From Rhodospirillales bacterium (GTDB taxonomy: Bacteria; Pseudomonadota; Alphaproteobacteria; Kiloniellales; JACOMY01), in the NCBI GenBank assembly GCA_014324045.1, contig JACOMY010000016.1, positions 1 through 54,945 of the forward strand: a stretch of 54,945 bases of DNA, read 5' to 3'. Below the pieces are notes generated by a model. It saw nothing but the letters and a program-made list of their open reading frames with translations, did no database searches and was not told where the DNA came from. Position numbers and translations under genes: made by a program. Below are positions 8,439 through 15,828 of this stretch, one piece after another; within the stretch, counting starts at the first letter, position 1, and each line of letters starts with the position of its first letter.

Positions 8439-8900
8439 ATGGCTTCCGCAATACGAATGTTCATGCTGGCTGTCTTCGCCGCGGCGGGTTTCACCGCCGC
8501 CGCAGGTACCGCCGAGAGCAAACCGCTGGTGTTCCAAACCGACGAAGGGGTTGCGATCCTAGGCTACGATCCCGTCGCCTATCACCTGGCAGGCAAGCCT
8601 ACCAAGGGCGACCCCACCTACAGCGCCGAGTACGAGGGGGCCATCTGGCTGTTCGCCTCGGCCGAGAACCGCGAGCGCTTTCTCGCAGACCCGAAAGCCT
8701 ACGCCCCCGCTTACGGCGGCTGGTGCGCCTACGGCATGGCCAAGGGCGGCAAGGTTCCCATCGACCCGGCCGCCTGGTCGGTCGTCGACGGCACCCTCTA
8801 TCTGAACGTCAACAAGAAGGTTCGGGGTTGGTGGGAAGCCGATACGGCAAACTACATTGCCCAGGCCGACGCCAACTGGCCCGAGGTGAGCCGGGAATAG
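8439..8900 (+). CDS. Exported YHS-domain protein
   Basis: A 153-residue protein with an N-terminal signal peptide (MFMLAVFAAAGFTAAAGTA) and one YHS domain, recognisable from AILGYDPVAYHLAGKPTKG and AIWLFASAENRERFLADP..YAPAYGGWCAYGMAKG. The YHS fold is associated with metal-linked redox proteins, but these secreted single-domain versions have no assigned activity. TAAGGA at 8425-8430 lies 8 bp before the ATG at 8439 and fixes the start; an out-of-frame ATG at 8431 is a decoy. The gene converges with thyX, with a shared hairpin between them. Confidence 0.85.
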   Translation: MASAIRMFMLAVFAAAGFTAAAGTAESKPLVFQTDEGVAILGYDPVAYHLAGKPTKGDPTYSAEYEGAIWLFASAENRERFLADPKAYAPAYGGWCAYGMAKGGKVPIDPAAWSVVDGTLYLNVNKKVRGWWEADTANYIAQADANWPEVSRE

Positions 8901-8911
8901 GCGGGTGAGAT

Positions 8912-8940
8912 TCGGCCGCGAGCTTAGAACTCGCGGCCGA
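8912..8940. terminator. Perfect 11-bp inverted repeat between convergent genes
   Basis: TCGGCCGCGAG (8912-8922) and CTCGCGGCCGA (8930-8940) form a perfect 11-bp stem with a 7-nt loop. It lies 12 bp after the YHS gene and overlaps the last codons of thyX on the other strand. The position suits a bidirectional transcript end, although no run of U follows on either strand. Confidence 0.6.
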
Positions 8941-9862
8941 GGCTGTCCGTAAGCTCACGCCATTCGCGCGGCGTCAGTCCGCTGGTTTCCTGTGTCACCG
9001 CTTCGCCGTCCAGCAGCCTGCGCAAGACCGCCAAACCCTGACGCGAGAAGGAAACCGCACCCAAGCAGTAGTCCTCGAATGCTTCAAGCGTCATCGGCAC
9101 CCAGCGCCGGACCAGATCCATCAGCACGTCGGCATAGGCCCTGATTTCGTACTGCGCATGGGGATCGGCCCTGAGCGACAGGAAGCGCAGCAGATTGTGC
9201 AAATCCACCTTCCAGTACCACTGGGTATAGGCACTGACCGGCAGCACCATGCGCGCCAGTTCGCGTGCCAGGCCCGGTCTATCCGGGTCGCTTTCCCCGG
9301 CCTCGCCGGTGTCGTCGTTCAAGAGCCATAGGTAATCCCGATAGGCATAAGCACTGCCCGCAGCCATGCGGGCCTGCACCTCGGTTGCCTGATCGTCGCT
9401 CAGACACGCACCCCGCCCCTGCCGGTTGGTGCTGGATTGCACTGCCAGCTGCCGAGTGTCCGGCAGATAGAACTCCCGATCCAGGATCGAGTAGCGCGCC
9501 GAGTACTCATTGACGTTGGCAGTGCGATGACGAATCCACTGCCGCGCCACGAACATCGGCAGCTTCACGTGCAGCTTGATCTCGCACATCTCGAAGGGCG
9601 AGGTATGGCGACGGCGCAGTAGATAGCGGATGAGCCCACGATCCTGTTGTACCTGCTTGGTGCCACGTCCGTAGGAGACCCGGGCTGCCTGCACGATCGC
9701 CGCATCGTCGCCCATGTAGTCGACAACCCGCACGAAGCCGCGATCCAGCACCGGCAGGGGATTGTGGAGGATCTCCTCCAGCGCCGGCACGCAAGCACGC
9801 TTCGTCGGCCGGCGCTCGTCCGTCACTCCATCCTCTCCCGATTCTTCCTGAGCGGGGCTCAC
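8924..9862 (-). CDS. thyX: FAD-dependent thymidylate synthase ThyX
   Basis: Makes dTMP from dUMP using methylenetetrahydrofolate and FADH2; dihydrofolate is not produced. The 312-residue protein carries the ThyX motif RHRTANVNEYSARY at residues 111-124, of the form RHRxxxxNExSxRY. Flanking family segments are AARVSYGRG, LRRRHTSPFEMCE, and a C-terminal DLHNLLRFLSLRADPHAQYEIRAYA. About 25 residues of the N-terminus are polar and variable. Substrate supply links it to folD (35688) and to the demethylation genes at 43887-50432, which generate one-carbon folates. Confidence 0.95.
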   Translation of the reverse strand: MSPAQEESGEDGVTDERRPTKRACVPALEEILHNPLPVLDRGFVRVVDYMGDDAAIVQAARVSYGRGTKQVQQDRGLIRYLLRRRHTSPFEMCEIKLHVKLPMFVARQWIRHRTANVNEYSARYSILDREFYLPDTRQLAVQSSTNRQGRGACLSDDQATEVQARMAAGSAYAYRDYLWLLNDDTGEAGESDPDRPGLARELARMVLPVSAYTQWYWKVDLHNLLRFLSLRADPHAQYEIRAYADVLMDLVRRWVPMTLEAFEDYCLGAVSFSRQGLAVLRRLLDGEAVTQETSGLTPREWRELTDSLGREF

Positions 9863-9955
9863 ATTAGAGGCCCCTGCATTATCCCCACTAGATTAACCTT
9901 GGCGAAGGATCCGCAGGATAGCCCCCGACCCTCTTCCCAGGATGAGACCTGTGGA

Positions 9956-9985
9956 TTGCGTACAGAAGCTAGGCAGAAATATTCT
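9956..9985 (+). promoter_or_regulatory. Possible ssrA promoter
   Basis: TTGCGT at 9956-9961 and TATTCT at 9980-9985 are separated by 18 bp. They would start a transcript near 9992, about 30 nt before the acceptor piece of the tmRNA. Only consensus likeness supports this. Confidence 0.35.
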
Positions 9986-10019
9986 CTTTGCAAAAGCGCC
10001 GCCAAGCTTTATCTGTTGG

Positions 10020-10390
10020 GAGCTGGCTTGTTCCAGCTACGGTGCTAAACTGGCTTGCGGAATAAGCGTAGTGGACCCGGGGGCAGTACCCGGCGCCTCC
10101 ACCATCTTTTTGGTGTCCCTCGGGGAGGGGCCATCGATGGGGGCGAAACAGGATCGACACGCGTGGTAAAGGCTTGTTGGGTGCCCGGCATGGTTCCGCC
10201 GTTATCGGGCCGTTCTACAGGTGCCAACGACAACCGTATGGCCCTCGCTGCCTAATAGATAAAGGCAAGCGCGGTTCGGGGGGCACCGGGCAACAGAAGC
10301 CCCCCACTTACCTCTCTCGTTCGACGGTCGGCGCGGGCCACGACATAAAAGGGTCGCATTGCAGCAAGAGTGCAGATATTCTCCCGTAAC
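10020..10390 (+). ncRNA. ssrA: Circularly permuted two-piece tmRNA (alpha type)
   Basis: Rescues stalled ribosomes and tags the nascent peptide. The acceptor piece comes first and ends at the CCA of 10102-10104. It contains a T-arm (stem CCGGG/CCCGG, loop GGCAGTA) and the 3' acceptor strand CGCCTCC (10094-10100). About 34 nt of intervening precursor follow, then the coding piece starts at 10139 with GGGGGCG, which pairs with CGCCTCC. The resume codon GCC is at 10223 and the reading frame ends TAA at 10253-10255, giving the tag AANDNRMALAA counting the resume alanine. A hairpin GGGGGGC/GCCCCCC near 10280-10310 fits the pseudoknot region. The outer ends (about 10020 and 10390) are estimates; the permuted order and the tag are read directly. 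Confidence 0.92.
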
Positions 10391-10488
10391 CCTTCCGGCC
10401 CGCAAGCGTTCCGGTACGTGGGAAGGACCGTGCCGATAGAAAGAATTAACTGCCGAAGAGCAGAGCGAACAGGCGAGAGGAGAGACGT

Positions 10489-11025
10489 TTGAGTGACAGT
10501 GCGGGGGCAGATCTGCTGCGCTACGATCTGATGCTCCGGAAGGCACTGCGCAGCGTTCTGCGCCAGACCTTGGAGATCGCGGCCGAGCGCGGATTGCCCG
10601 GGTCACATCATCTATTCATAACCTTTCGTACCCAAGCGGAGGGGGTGGAAGTCGCCGACTATCTGCTGGCCCGCTATCCGGAAGAGATGACGATCGTCCT
10701 GCAGCATGAGTTTTGGGGGCTGGAGGTTCAGGACGCGGGTTTTTCGGTCACTCTCAGTTTCAGCAACCGGCACGAGCGTCTGGTAATCCCCTTTTCTGCG
10801 GTGACCGCCTTCGCCGACCCGTCCGTGCACTTCGGTCTACAGTTCGACAAGGTGAGCGGCGTCGATGCCACGGCAGACGCCAATGAAGACGGCGAAGAGA
10901 GCACCGCAGAAGACGCAGTGCAAGGACCCGACGAAGAGACGGAAGAGACGTCCGACGCGGAAGCGCGCCGAGAGAGCGACAACAATGTCGTCACCCTGGA
11001 TCGTTTCCGTAAGCGCGAAGGCTAA
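10489..11025 (+). CDS. sspB: SspB adaptor for ClpXP (alphaproteobacterial type)
   Basis: Binds the ANDN part of ssrA tags and delivers tagged proteins to ClpXP. The 178-residue protein starts at a TTG (10489) preceded by the strong purine-rich site aggcgagaggagag. The SspB fold spans about residues 8-125 (HHLFITFRTQAEGVEVADYL, then VTLSFSNRHERLVIPFSAVTAFADPSVHFGLQF). An acidic, disordered linker (about 130-165) leads to the C-terminal ClpX-docking motif NNVVTLDRFRKR. It lies about 100 bp downstream of ssrA on the same strand, so the tag gene and its reader are neighbours. Confidence 0.93.
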   Translation: MSDSAGADLLRYDLMLRKALRSVLRQTLEIAAERGLPGSHHLFITFRTQAEGVEVADYLLARYPEEMTIVLQHEFWGLEVQDAGFSVTLSFSNRHERLVIPFSAVTAFADPSVHFGLQFDKVSGVDATADANEDGEESTAEDAVQGPDEETEETSDAEARRESDNNVVTLDRFRKREG

Positions 11026-11147
11026 TTCCCGGCGGCAGATCCTCATCCCCGGCTAGTGCGATGGCCAACACCATGGTCACCGCCCTGCGCAAGCCGTCCC
11101 AGACGACGATCGAGACAGCGGCCGGGGAGAAGGAAACCAAAGGAACG

Positions 11148-11435
11148 ATGACTGAAGAAGAGCTGGGACTAGGCAAACGCTCGATCACCATTGCTCGCCA
11201 CAGGACCAGCCTCGTCCTGGAACCGATCTTCTGACGGACTCTGGACAAGGGAGCCAAAGAGCACGATGAATCGCTCGCATCTCTCGTCTCGGAGATCGAT
11301 CGGCGCCGCGCCGCTTCCGACACCCCGGTATCTCTGGCCGGTATCGCTGGCAAGTGCGTCTTTTGTCCATCCGATGTCGCGCCTGCTATGCCTTCTGGAC
11401 ACAGCAAACAGCCAACAAGAATTGGGTGATTAGAG
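11148..11435 (+). pseudogene. Broken ribbon-helix-helix (RHH_4) protein gene
   Basis: AAGGA precedes an ATG at 11148 that opens a frame reading MTEEELGLGKRSITIARHR then TSLVLEPIF, which stops at TGA 11232-11234. The RHH_4 family has a tryptophan exactly there (EPxFW), so one base change (TGG to TGA) explains the stop. After it the same frame goes on as RTLDKGAKEHDESLASLVSEID, the expected second half. The final NLSSALR-like segment appears only after a shift of frame (SLASASF). In many alphaproteobacteria an intact RHH_4 gene lies beside sspB, as this one does. I read it as a recently inactivated gene. Confidence 0.7.
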
Positions 11436-11652
11436 GCGCAGACGGACGGTCCAACGCGACGGCATAGTGCCGAACAAGGCAGCCTTTGAGACAGCCTATC
11501 GCCCCAGTTGCTTAAACTGGGCTGCTTGAACCGGGCTGCATAAAAGCGCCACAGTGCCGATGACGGTACGGCCTAGAGCACAATCGCCAAAATCCTGACG
11601 CGCACTCCTGAACGCGAGCGCCGGGTTGCGCAACAGGGCGTCCCCGGACTCG
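11436..11652. other. Spacer between the RHH remnant and apt
   Basis: No coding frame is convincing here. The only structure is the hairpin at 11503-11521, about 130 bp beyond the apt stop. Confidence 0.3.
11503..11521. terminator. Perfect 7-bp hairpin downstream of apt
   Basis: CCCAGTT (11503-11509) and AACTGGG (11515-11521) flank a 5-nt loop. It could end the leftward apt transcript, but no U-run follows in that direction and it sits far from the stop. Confidence 0.3.
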
Positions 11653-12177
11653 TTAGCCGTCGTAGCTCAGCAAGACCTCGATCGGCAGGTCCAACTTGTC
11701 ACGCCCCTTAAGGAAGGACAGTTCCAAAATGCAAGCTGCTCCGACCACCTCGGCCCCAACCTTGCGGAGCAGTCGAGCCGCTGCAGCAAGCGTACCGCCG
11801 GTTGCCAGGAGGTCGTCGATCAAGATCACTTTCTGGCCTGGAACGACCATGTCCACCTGAATCTCCAGGGCGGCGCTGCCGTACTCCAGATCGTAGCCGA
11901 GGGAGGTAACGGCGCCCGGCAGCTTGCCGGTCTTCCGCAGCATGATGAAGCCGAAGCCCAGCGCATGGGCGACGGGCGTACCGATCAGGAAGCCCCGCGA
12001 TTCGATCCCCGCCAGGATACTTCCGTTCAATCCCCGCACCCGTTCGGTCATCTGCTCAACGGTGCTCTTCAAGGCCTCGGGATGGGCAAAGAGCGTCGCG
12101 ATGTCGTAGAAGAGGATCCCGGGCCTCGGAAAGTCCGGAACGGTCCGTATGTGTTGCTTGAGATCCATGATACCCAT
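11653..12177 (-). CDS. apt: Adenine phosphoribosyltransferase
   Basis: Salvages adenine with PRPP to give AMP in the cytoplasm. The 174-residue product from the ATG at 12177 begins MGIMDLKQHIRTVPDFPRPG; an ATG at 12168 would trim three residues, and the longer frame from 12243 adds non-family sequence. The PRPP-binding loop is VILIDDLLATGGT (about residues 122-134) and the adenine-specific segment is FPRPGILFYDIATLF near the N-terminus. AGIESRGFLIG is also typical. It is divergent from the TAXI receptor gene with 64 bp between starts. Confidence 0.95.
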   Translation of the reverse strand: MGIMDLKQHIRTVPDFPRPGILFYDIATLFAHPEALKSTVEQMTERVRGLNGSILAGIESRGFLIGTPVAHALGFGFIMLRKTGKLPGAVTSLGYDLEYGSAALEIQVDMVVPGQKVILIDDLLATGGTLAAAARLLRKVGAEVVGAACILELSFLKGRDKLDLPIEVLLSYDG

Positions 12178-12241
12178 CGCTGTCGAATTTTGCCAAAGAC
12201 TAGCCACCGCCCGGGCAGCGGAGCAAGTTCGAGAAGGCTGC

Positions 12242-13252
12242 ATGGGCGCCGAGAGAGACCCCCGCCGCGTGACCCCGACCCGAAGCCTCGCCGCCTGCTT
12301 TGCCCTGTCCCTAGCCTTGATCGTTCAAGCTGCAATCGTTCAAGCCGAGTCTCAAGCCGAGTCTGCGGCCGACCGCCCTCTTGTGGTGGGAACCGCACCG
12401 GTCTCCGGCACCTTCTTCCCGGCCGGCGGTGCTCTCTGCCGCGAGATCAACAAGACAGCAAACGGTCGGATCGCCTGCTTGGTGGCCGCGACCAGCGGAT
12501 CGGAGGAAAACCTGAAGCGGCTGCGCAATGGCGACCTCGATCTTGCAGTGGTGCAATCCGACTGGGCCTATCATGCGGCCGGACGCGGCATCGACGCCGA
12601 CCCGCCTCTAGCAAGCTTGCGCGCACTCTTTTCGCTGCAGCCCTTGATCATGACCCTCATCGCCGGTCCCGAAAGCGGCGTTACCGACCTCACAGACCTC
12701 AGGGGCAAGATCGTCTCGATCGGACCGGCTGGCAGTGCCTTGGCAGCCGGAGCGCGCTTGGTCTTGGAGGGTCTGGGCTTTGCACCGGGCAGCCTGCAAT
12801 TGGTGGAGATGCCGGTCGACCGCCAGATCCCGGCGTTGTGCAACGGCGAGATCGACGCCTTCCTGATTGCCGTCGCTCATCCTAACGGCGCGGTCGGCTC
12901 CGCCGTGGATCTCTGCGCGGCCTCCTTCGTGCCACTGAGCGGAGAACCGGTGGCGCGGCTCTTGCAGGCCTTTCCCTACTACGGCACGGTTACGATCCCG
13001 GCTGGCCTCTACCTCTACAACGGCAATCCGGTCGAGAGCATTGGCCTGCTGGCAACGGTGGTCGCAGACCAGACCCTCGACGCCGACCTAGTCTATCGGA
13101 TCGTCGAGGCTACCTTCGACAACCTGGACGATCTCAAGGCGCAGCATCCGGTGCTGGAGCACCTCTCGGTGCTTGAGATGACCGGGCCGGGCCTCCCTGC
13201 TCCGCTGCACCCGGGTGCCTTGCGTTATTTTCAAGAGCAGGGTTGGCGCTAG
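12242..13252 (+). CDS. TAXI-family TRAP transporter solute receptor
   Basis: A 336-residue periplasmic binding protein with a signal peptide (LAACFALSLALIVQAAIVQA). The mature N-terminus VVGTAPVSGTFFPAGGALCREINK is the TAXI signature, a variant of GTxxxxGxYxPxGxAIC. Internal GDLDLAVVQSDWAY and DLRGKIVSIGPAGSALAAGAR also fit. GAGAAGG six bases upstream supports the ATG at 12242. TAXI receptors normally work with a fused DctQM membrane protein, and none is encoded nearby, so the permease must be elsewhere or the receptor is an orphan. The ligand is unknown. Confidence 0.88.
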   Translation: MGAERDPRRVTPTRSLAACFALSLALIVQAAIVQAESQAESAADRPLVVGTAPVSGTFFPAGGALCREINKTANGRIACLVAATSGSEENLKRLRNGDLDLAVVQSDWAYHAAGRGIDADPPLASLRALFSLQPLIMTLIAGPESGVTDLTDLRGKIVSIGPAGSALAAGARLVLEGLGFAPGSLQLVEMPVDRQIPALCNGEIDAFLIAVAHPNGAVGSAVDLCAASFVPLSGEPVARLLQAFPYYGTVTIPAGLYLYNGNPVESIGLLATVVADQTLDADLVYRIVEATFDNLDDLKAQHPVLEHLSVLEMTGPGLPAPLHPGALRYFQEQGWR

Positions 13253-13987
13253 CGCCTCTCCTTAAGATCGTGAATTACTGAGGAGGCTGATGCTAGGCGC
13301 CAGCACCAGCCTATCGCCGCTGCCTTGATCGTTAACGCCAAAACCACTGCGGACTGCGCTGCGACCCTGTCACCGTCATCCCCGATCCCCTCGCTCTTCC
13401 CCCTGAGTCTATCGCAGCGGCCACCGCGCGCGGCCAAGAGAGGCGCTCCTGGCTCTGCTTATATTCCAGCGCCAGCCAGGCCCCAAAGTCGCCGGACGGC
13501 GTTGCTTGTTCGCTCAAGGCGCCTAGCCGTGCCAACTCGCGCTCGGCACCCTCAATCGGCGCCTCAACCTGCAACAATCGCGCCGTCGGCTCAAGATGCG
13601 GCAGGAAACGGATATTCCAGGGCTGTCACAAGATCTTGCAGATCGTTCGCCGTGCGGCGCAGCGGCGCGTCCAGCCATTTCTTTATCGATTTTTAATCGA
13701 CATTCCTGATTTTGACAGTGTGCAGATCTGAGAGCAGGTTTATGCTGCAATGCGGCAAGATGCTCTCGGCAGCGTATCAAACGTCTCCCTTGGACCGGCA
13801 GGAACTCCAACAGGAGGTAAGGTAAAGACAGGATCGGGATCATCAACAGGCCCGAATCGATGGCGCCTTCCAGTCCACAGCGGAGGAGATCGACGCCGAT
13901 GTCCGGCAGCCGAGTTCAGCATAGCTCGATCGGCGTTCGGGCGGAGAAGAGGCTGGCACCGAACATCGACCAACGCCAGGGCAAAGG
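13253..13987 (-). pseudogene. Gene debris, family not recognised
   Basis: Over 700 bp without an intact gene. On the minus strand two protein-like pieces appear. One reads KSIKKWLDAPLRRTANDLQD to a stop near 13600 and seems to continue in another frame as EPIEGAERELARLG-like sequence (ORF 13332-13577). A second piece with a hydrophobic run (LLMIPILSLPYLLLEFLPV, near 13780-13840) has an in-frame stop upstream. They lie directly after the second ABC permease gene, where ATPase genes would be expected. No Walker motif is visible, so I cannot say they are decayed ATPases. Confidence 0.3.
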
Positions 13988-14902
13988 CTAGCTCCGCCGG
14001 TTGGAGCGCCTGGGGTCGAAGGCGGCGGCCAGGCCGTCGCCGGCCAGGTTGCAGGCAATGACCGTTGCCGCGATTGCCAAGCCTGGGTAGAGGGCAAGGC
14101 CCGGCGCCTCCCAAAGCAGATCCTGGGCACCGGCCAGCATGCGTCCCCAAGAGGCGGTGCCCGGATCTAACCCCAAACCCAAGAAGGACAGGACCGATTC
14201 CAAGAGGATGACCTGACCGACCGACAGGGCGGTGGCCACCATCAGCGGCGCTACAATGTTGGGCAGAACATGCCGCCAGAGAATGCGCAGCGGGCCAGCG
14301 CCCATCGCCCGCGCGGCGCGCACATAGTCTTGCGCCAAGGTCTCACGCGCGGCGGCACGCACCAAGCGGGCTGTGGTGGTCCAGCCGACCAACGCCACCA
14401 GCACCACCAAGCGGATCAAGGCCGCGTTCTCGGACTGCGCAACCGCCGCCGAGAAACCCAGCTTGGTCAGGTCGATTGCGGAGAGCACGATCAGGATCGG
14501 CAGCAGCGGCAGGGCGATCATGGCGTCGGTACCGCGCATCAGCAGGGAGTCGATCCAGCCGCCCCGCTCACCTGCTGCCAAGCCGATCACCGTGCCGATG
14601 ACGGCGGCTCCCAGGGCCGAGGCCAGACCGACTGCAAGCGAGACTTGGCCGCCCAACAGCAAGCGAAACAGAAGATCCCGGCCCAGTTCGTCGGTTCCCA
14701 ACCAATGCTGCGGCGAGGAGGGCGCCAGAGCATTAAAGAGATCGACCTGACCGGAATCGCCCCCAGCCCAGGAGGCGAGGAGCGCAGCCAGAGCCAGTAG
14801 ACCCAGAAAGACCAGCGCCAAGACTGCTAGAGGCTGACCCAGCAAGCGCCTCCAGCGCTTGCGATGCTCAGCGGAGGCCAATGCGAGGGTCGAGCCAGGC
14901 AT
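13988..14902 (-). CDS. ABC transporter permease, DppC/OppC type
   Basis: A 304-residue inner-membrane subunit of a peptide/nickel-type importer. It has an N-terminal helix (LAVLALVFLGLLALAALLA) followed by the periplasmic sequence QHWLGTDELGRDLLFRLLLG, diagnostic of DppC. The permease core ends in the EAA loop AARETLAQDYVRAARAMGAG. The C-terminal SFLGLGLDPGTASWGRML is also typical. It overlaps the upstream DppB-type gene by 35 bp. No ATP-binding subunit follows; 735 bp of debris does. Confidence 0.92.
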   Translation of the reverse strand: MPGSTLALASAEHRKRWRRLLGQPLAVLALVFLGLLALAALLASWAGGDSGQVDLFNALAPSSPQHWLGTDELGRDLLFRLLLGGQVSLAVGLASALGAAVIGTVIGLAAGERGGWIDSLLMRGTDAMIALPLLPILIVLSAIDLTKLGFSAAVAQSENAALIRLVVLVALVGWTTTARLVRAAARETLAQDYVRAARAMGAGPLRILWRHVLPNIVAPLMVATALSVGQVILLESVLSFLGLGLDPGTASWGRMLAGAQDLLWEAPGLALYPGLAIAATVIACNLAGDGLAAAFDPRRSNRRS

Positions 14903-15806
14903 GGCTGAGATCCGCCAGGAGGTTGCCGAGGAGTGTGGCCGCCGTGGTCAACAGCAATGCCACCAGGGCCAGGTTAAAGTCGTTTCCCAAGACCGCATCG
15001 TAGAGCACGCGGCCCATACCCAGCTGCCGGAAAAGGATTTCGACGATGACCGTGCCGGAGAAGAGCGCCCCCAGCTGCAGGCCGGTCAAGGTGATCAGCG
15101 GCAGGGCCGCATTAGGCAGCACATGGCGCAGCATCAGGCCAACAGAGGCAACCCCTTTGGCCTTTGCGGTGCGCACGTAGTCCTGGCCCAGGATCTCGGC
15201 CGCCGCGGCGCGGGTGAAACGCAGAAAGACACCGGCGATCGAAAGGCTGAGCACCGAGACTGGCAGGATCAGGTGCTCTAAGCGGCCGGCTAGCCCCTCC
15301 CCCATGCCGCCGGCCGGCAACCAGCGCAGCTCGACGGCGAAGAGGTAGATCAGCACGATCGCCAGCCAGAACGTCGGCAGCGAAAGCGAGATCAGCGCAG
15401 CGAGGTTTATTCCCCGATTCAGCCAGCCGCCGCGCAGCGCCGCCAAGAGTCCCAGCGGGATGGCAATGGCAAAGGCCAGCAGCAGCGCCGGCGCCGCCAC
15501 CGAAAGCGTCACCCAAACGGCATCGCCCAGGACCGAGACAGCCGGCTGCGAGAAGTGGCGCGAATAGCCGAACTCTCCCCGCAGGGCTTGGCCCAACCAA
15601 CCGAAATAGCGATCTAGGATCGGCTGATCCAGGCCATAGACGGCACGCAATCGCTGCGCATCTTCGATCGTCAATTCCGGATTGCCGGAGATCATCAGAT
15701 CGATCGGATCGCCCGGCATCAGACCGAGCAAGACATAGGTACCGGCCGAGACCAGGAAGAGCACTGCGACGCTCTCCAGCAGGCGCTGGGTCAGGTATCT
15801 AAGCAT
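14868..15806 (-). CDS. ABC transporter permease, DppB/OppB type
   Basis: A 312-residue partner of the DppC-type permease. The start at 15806 gives the standard MLRYLTQRLLESVAVLFLVS; the track's longer frame only adds non-family sequence. The first helix is followed by LMPGDPIDLMISGNPELT and VYGLDQPILDRYFGWL, both typical of DppB. The EAA loop is TRAAAAEILGQDYVRTAKAKG (about residues 190-210). The gene lies 22 bp after the binding-protein gene and overlaps the next permease, so all three are one transcript. Confidence 0.92.
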   Translation of the reverse strand: MLRYLTQRLLESVAVLFLVSAGTYVLLGLMPGDPIDLMISGNPELTIEDAQRLRAVYGLDQPILDRYFGWLGQALRGEFGYSRHFSQPAVSVLGDAVWVTLSVAAPALLLAFAIAIPLGLLAALRGGWLNRGINLAALISLSLPTFWLAIVLIYLFAVELRWLPAGGMGEGLAGRLEHLILPVSVLSLSIAGVFLRFTRAAAAEILGQDYVRTAKAKGVASVGLMLRHVLPNAALPLITLTGLQLGALFSGTVIVEILFRQLGMGRVLYDAVLGNDFNLALVALLLTTAATLLGNLLADLSHAWLDPRIGLR

Positions 15807-15828
15807 GGAGCGTCGGGCATCGTTCCGT

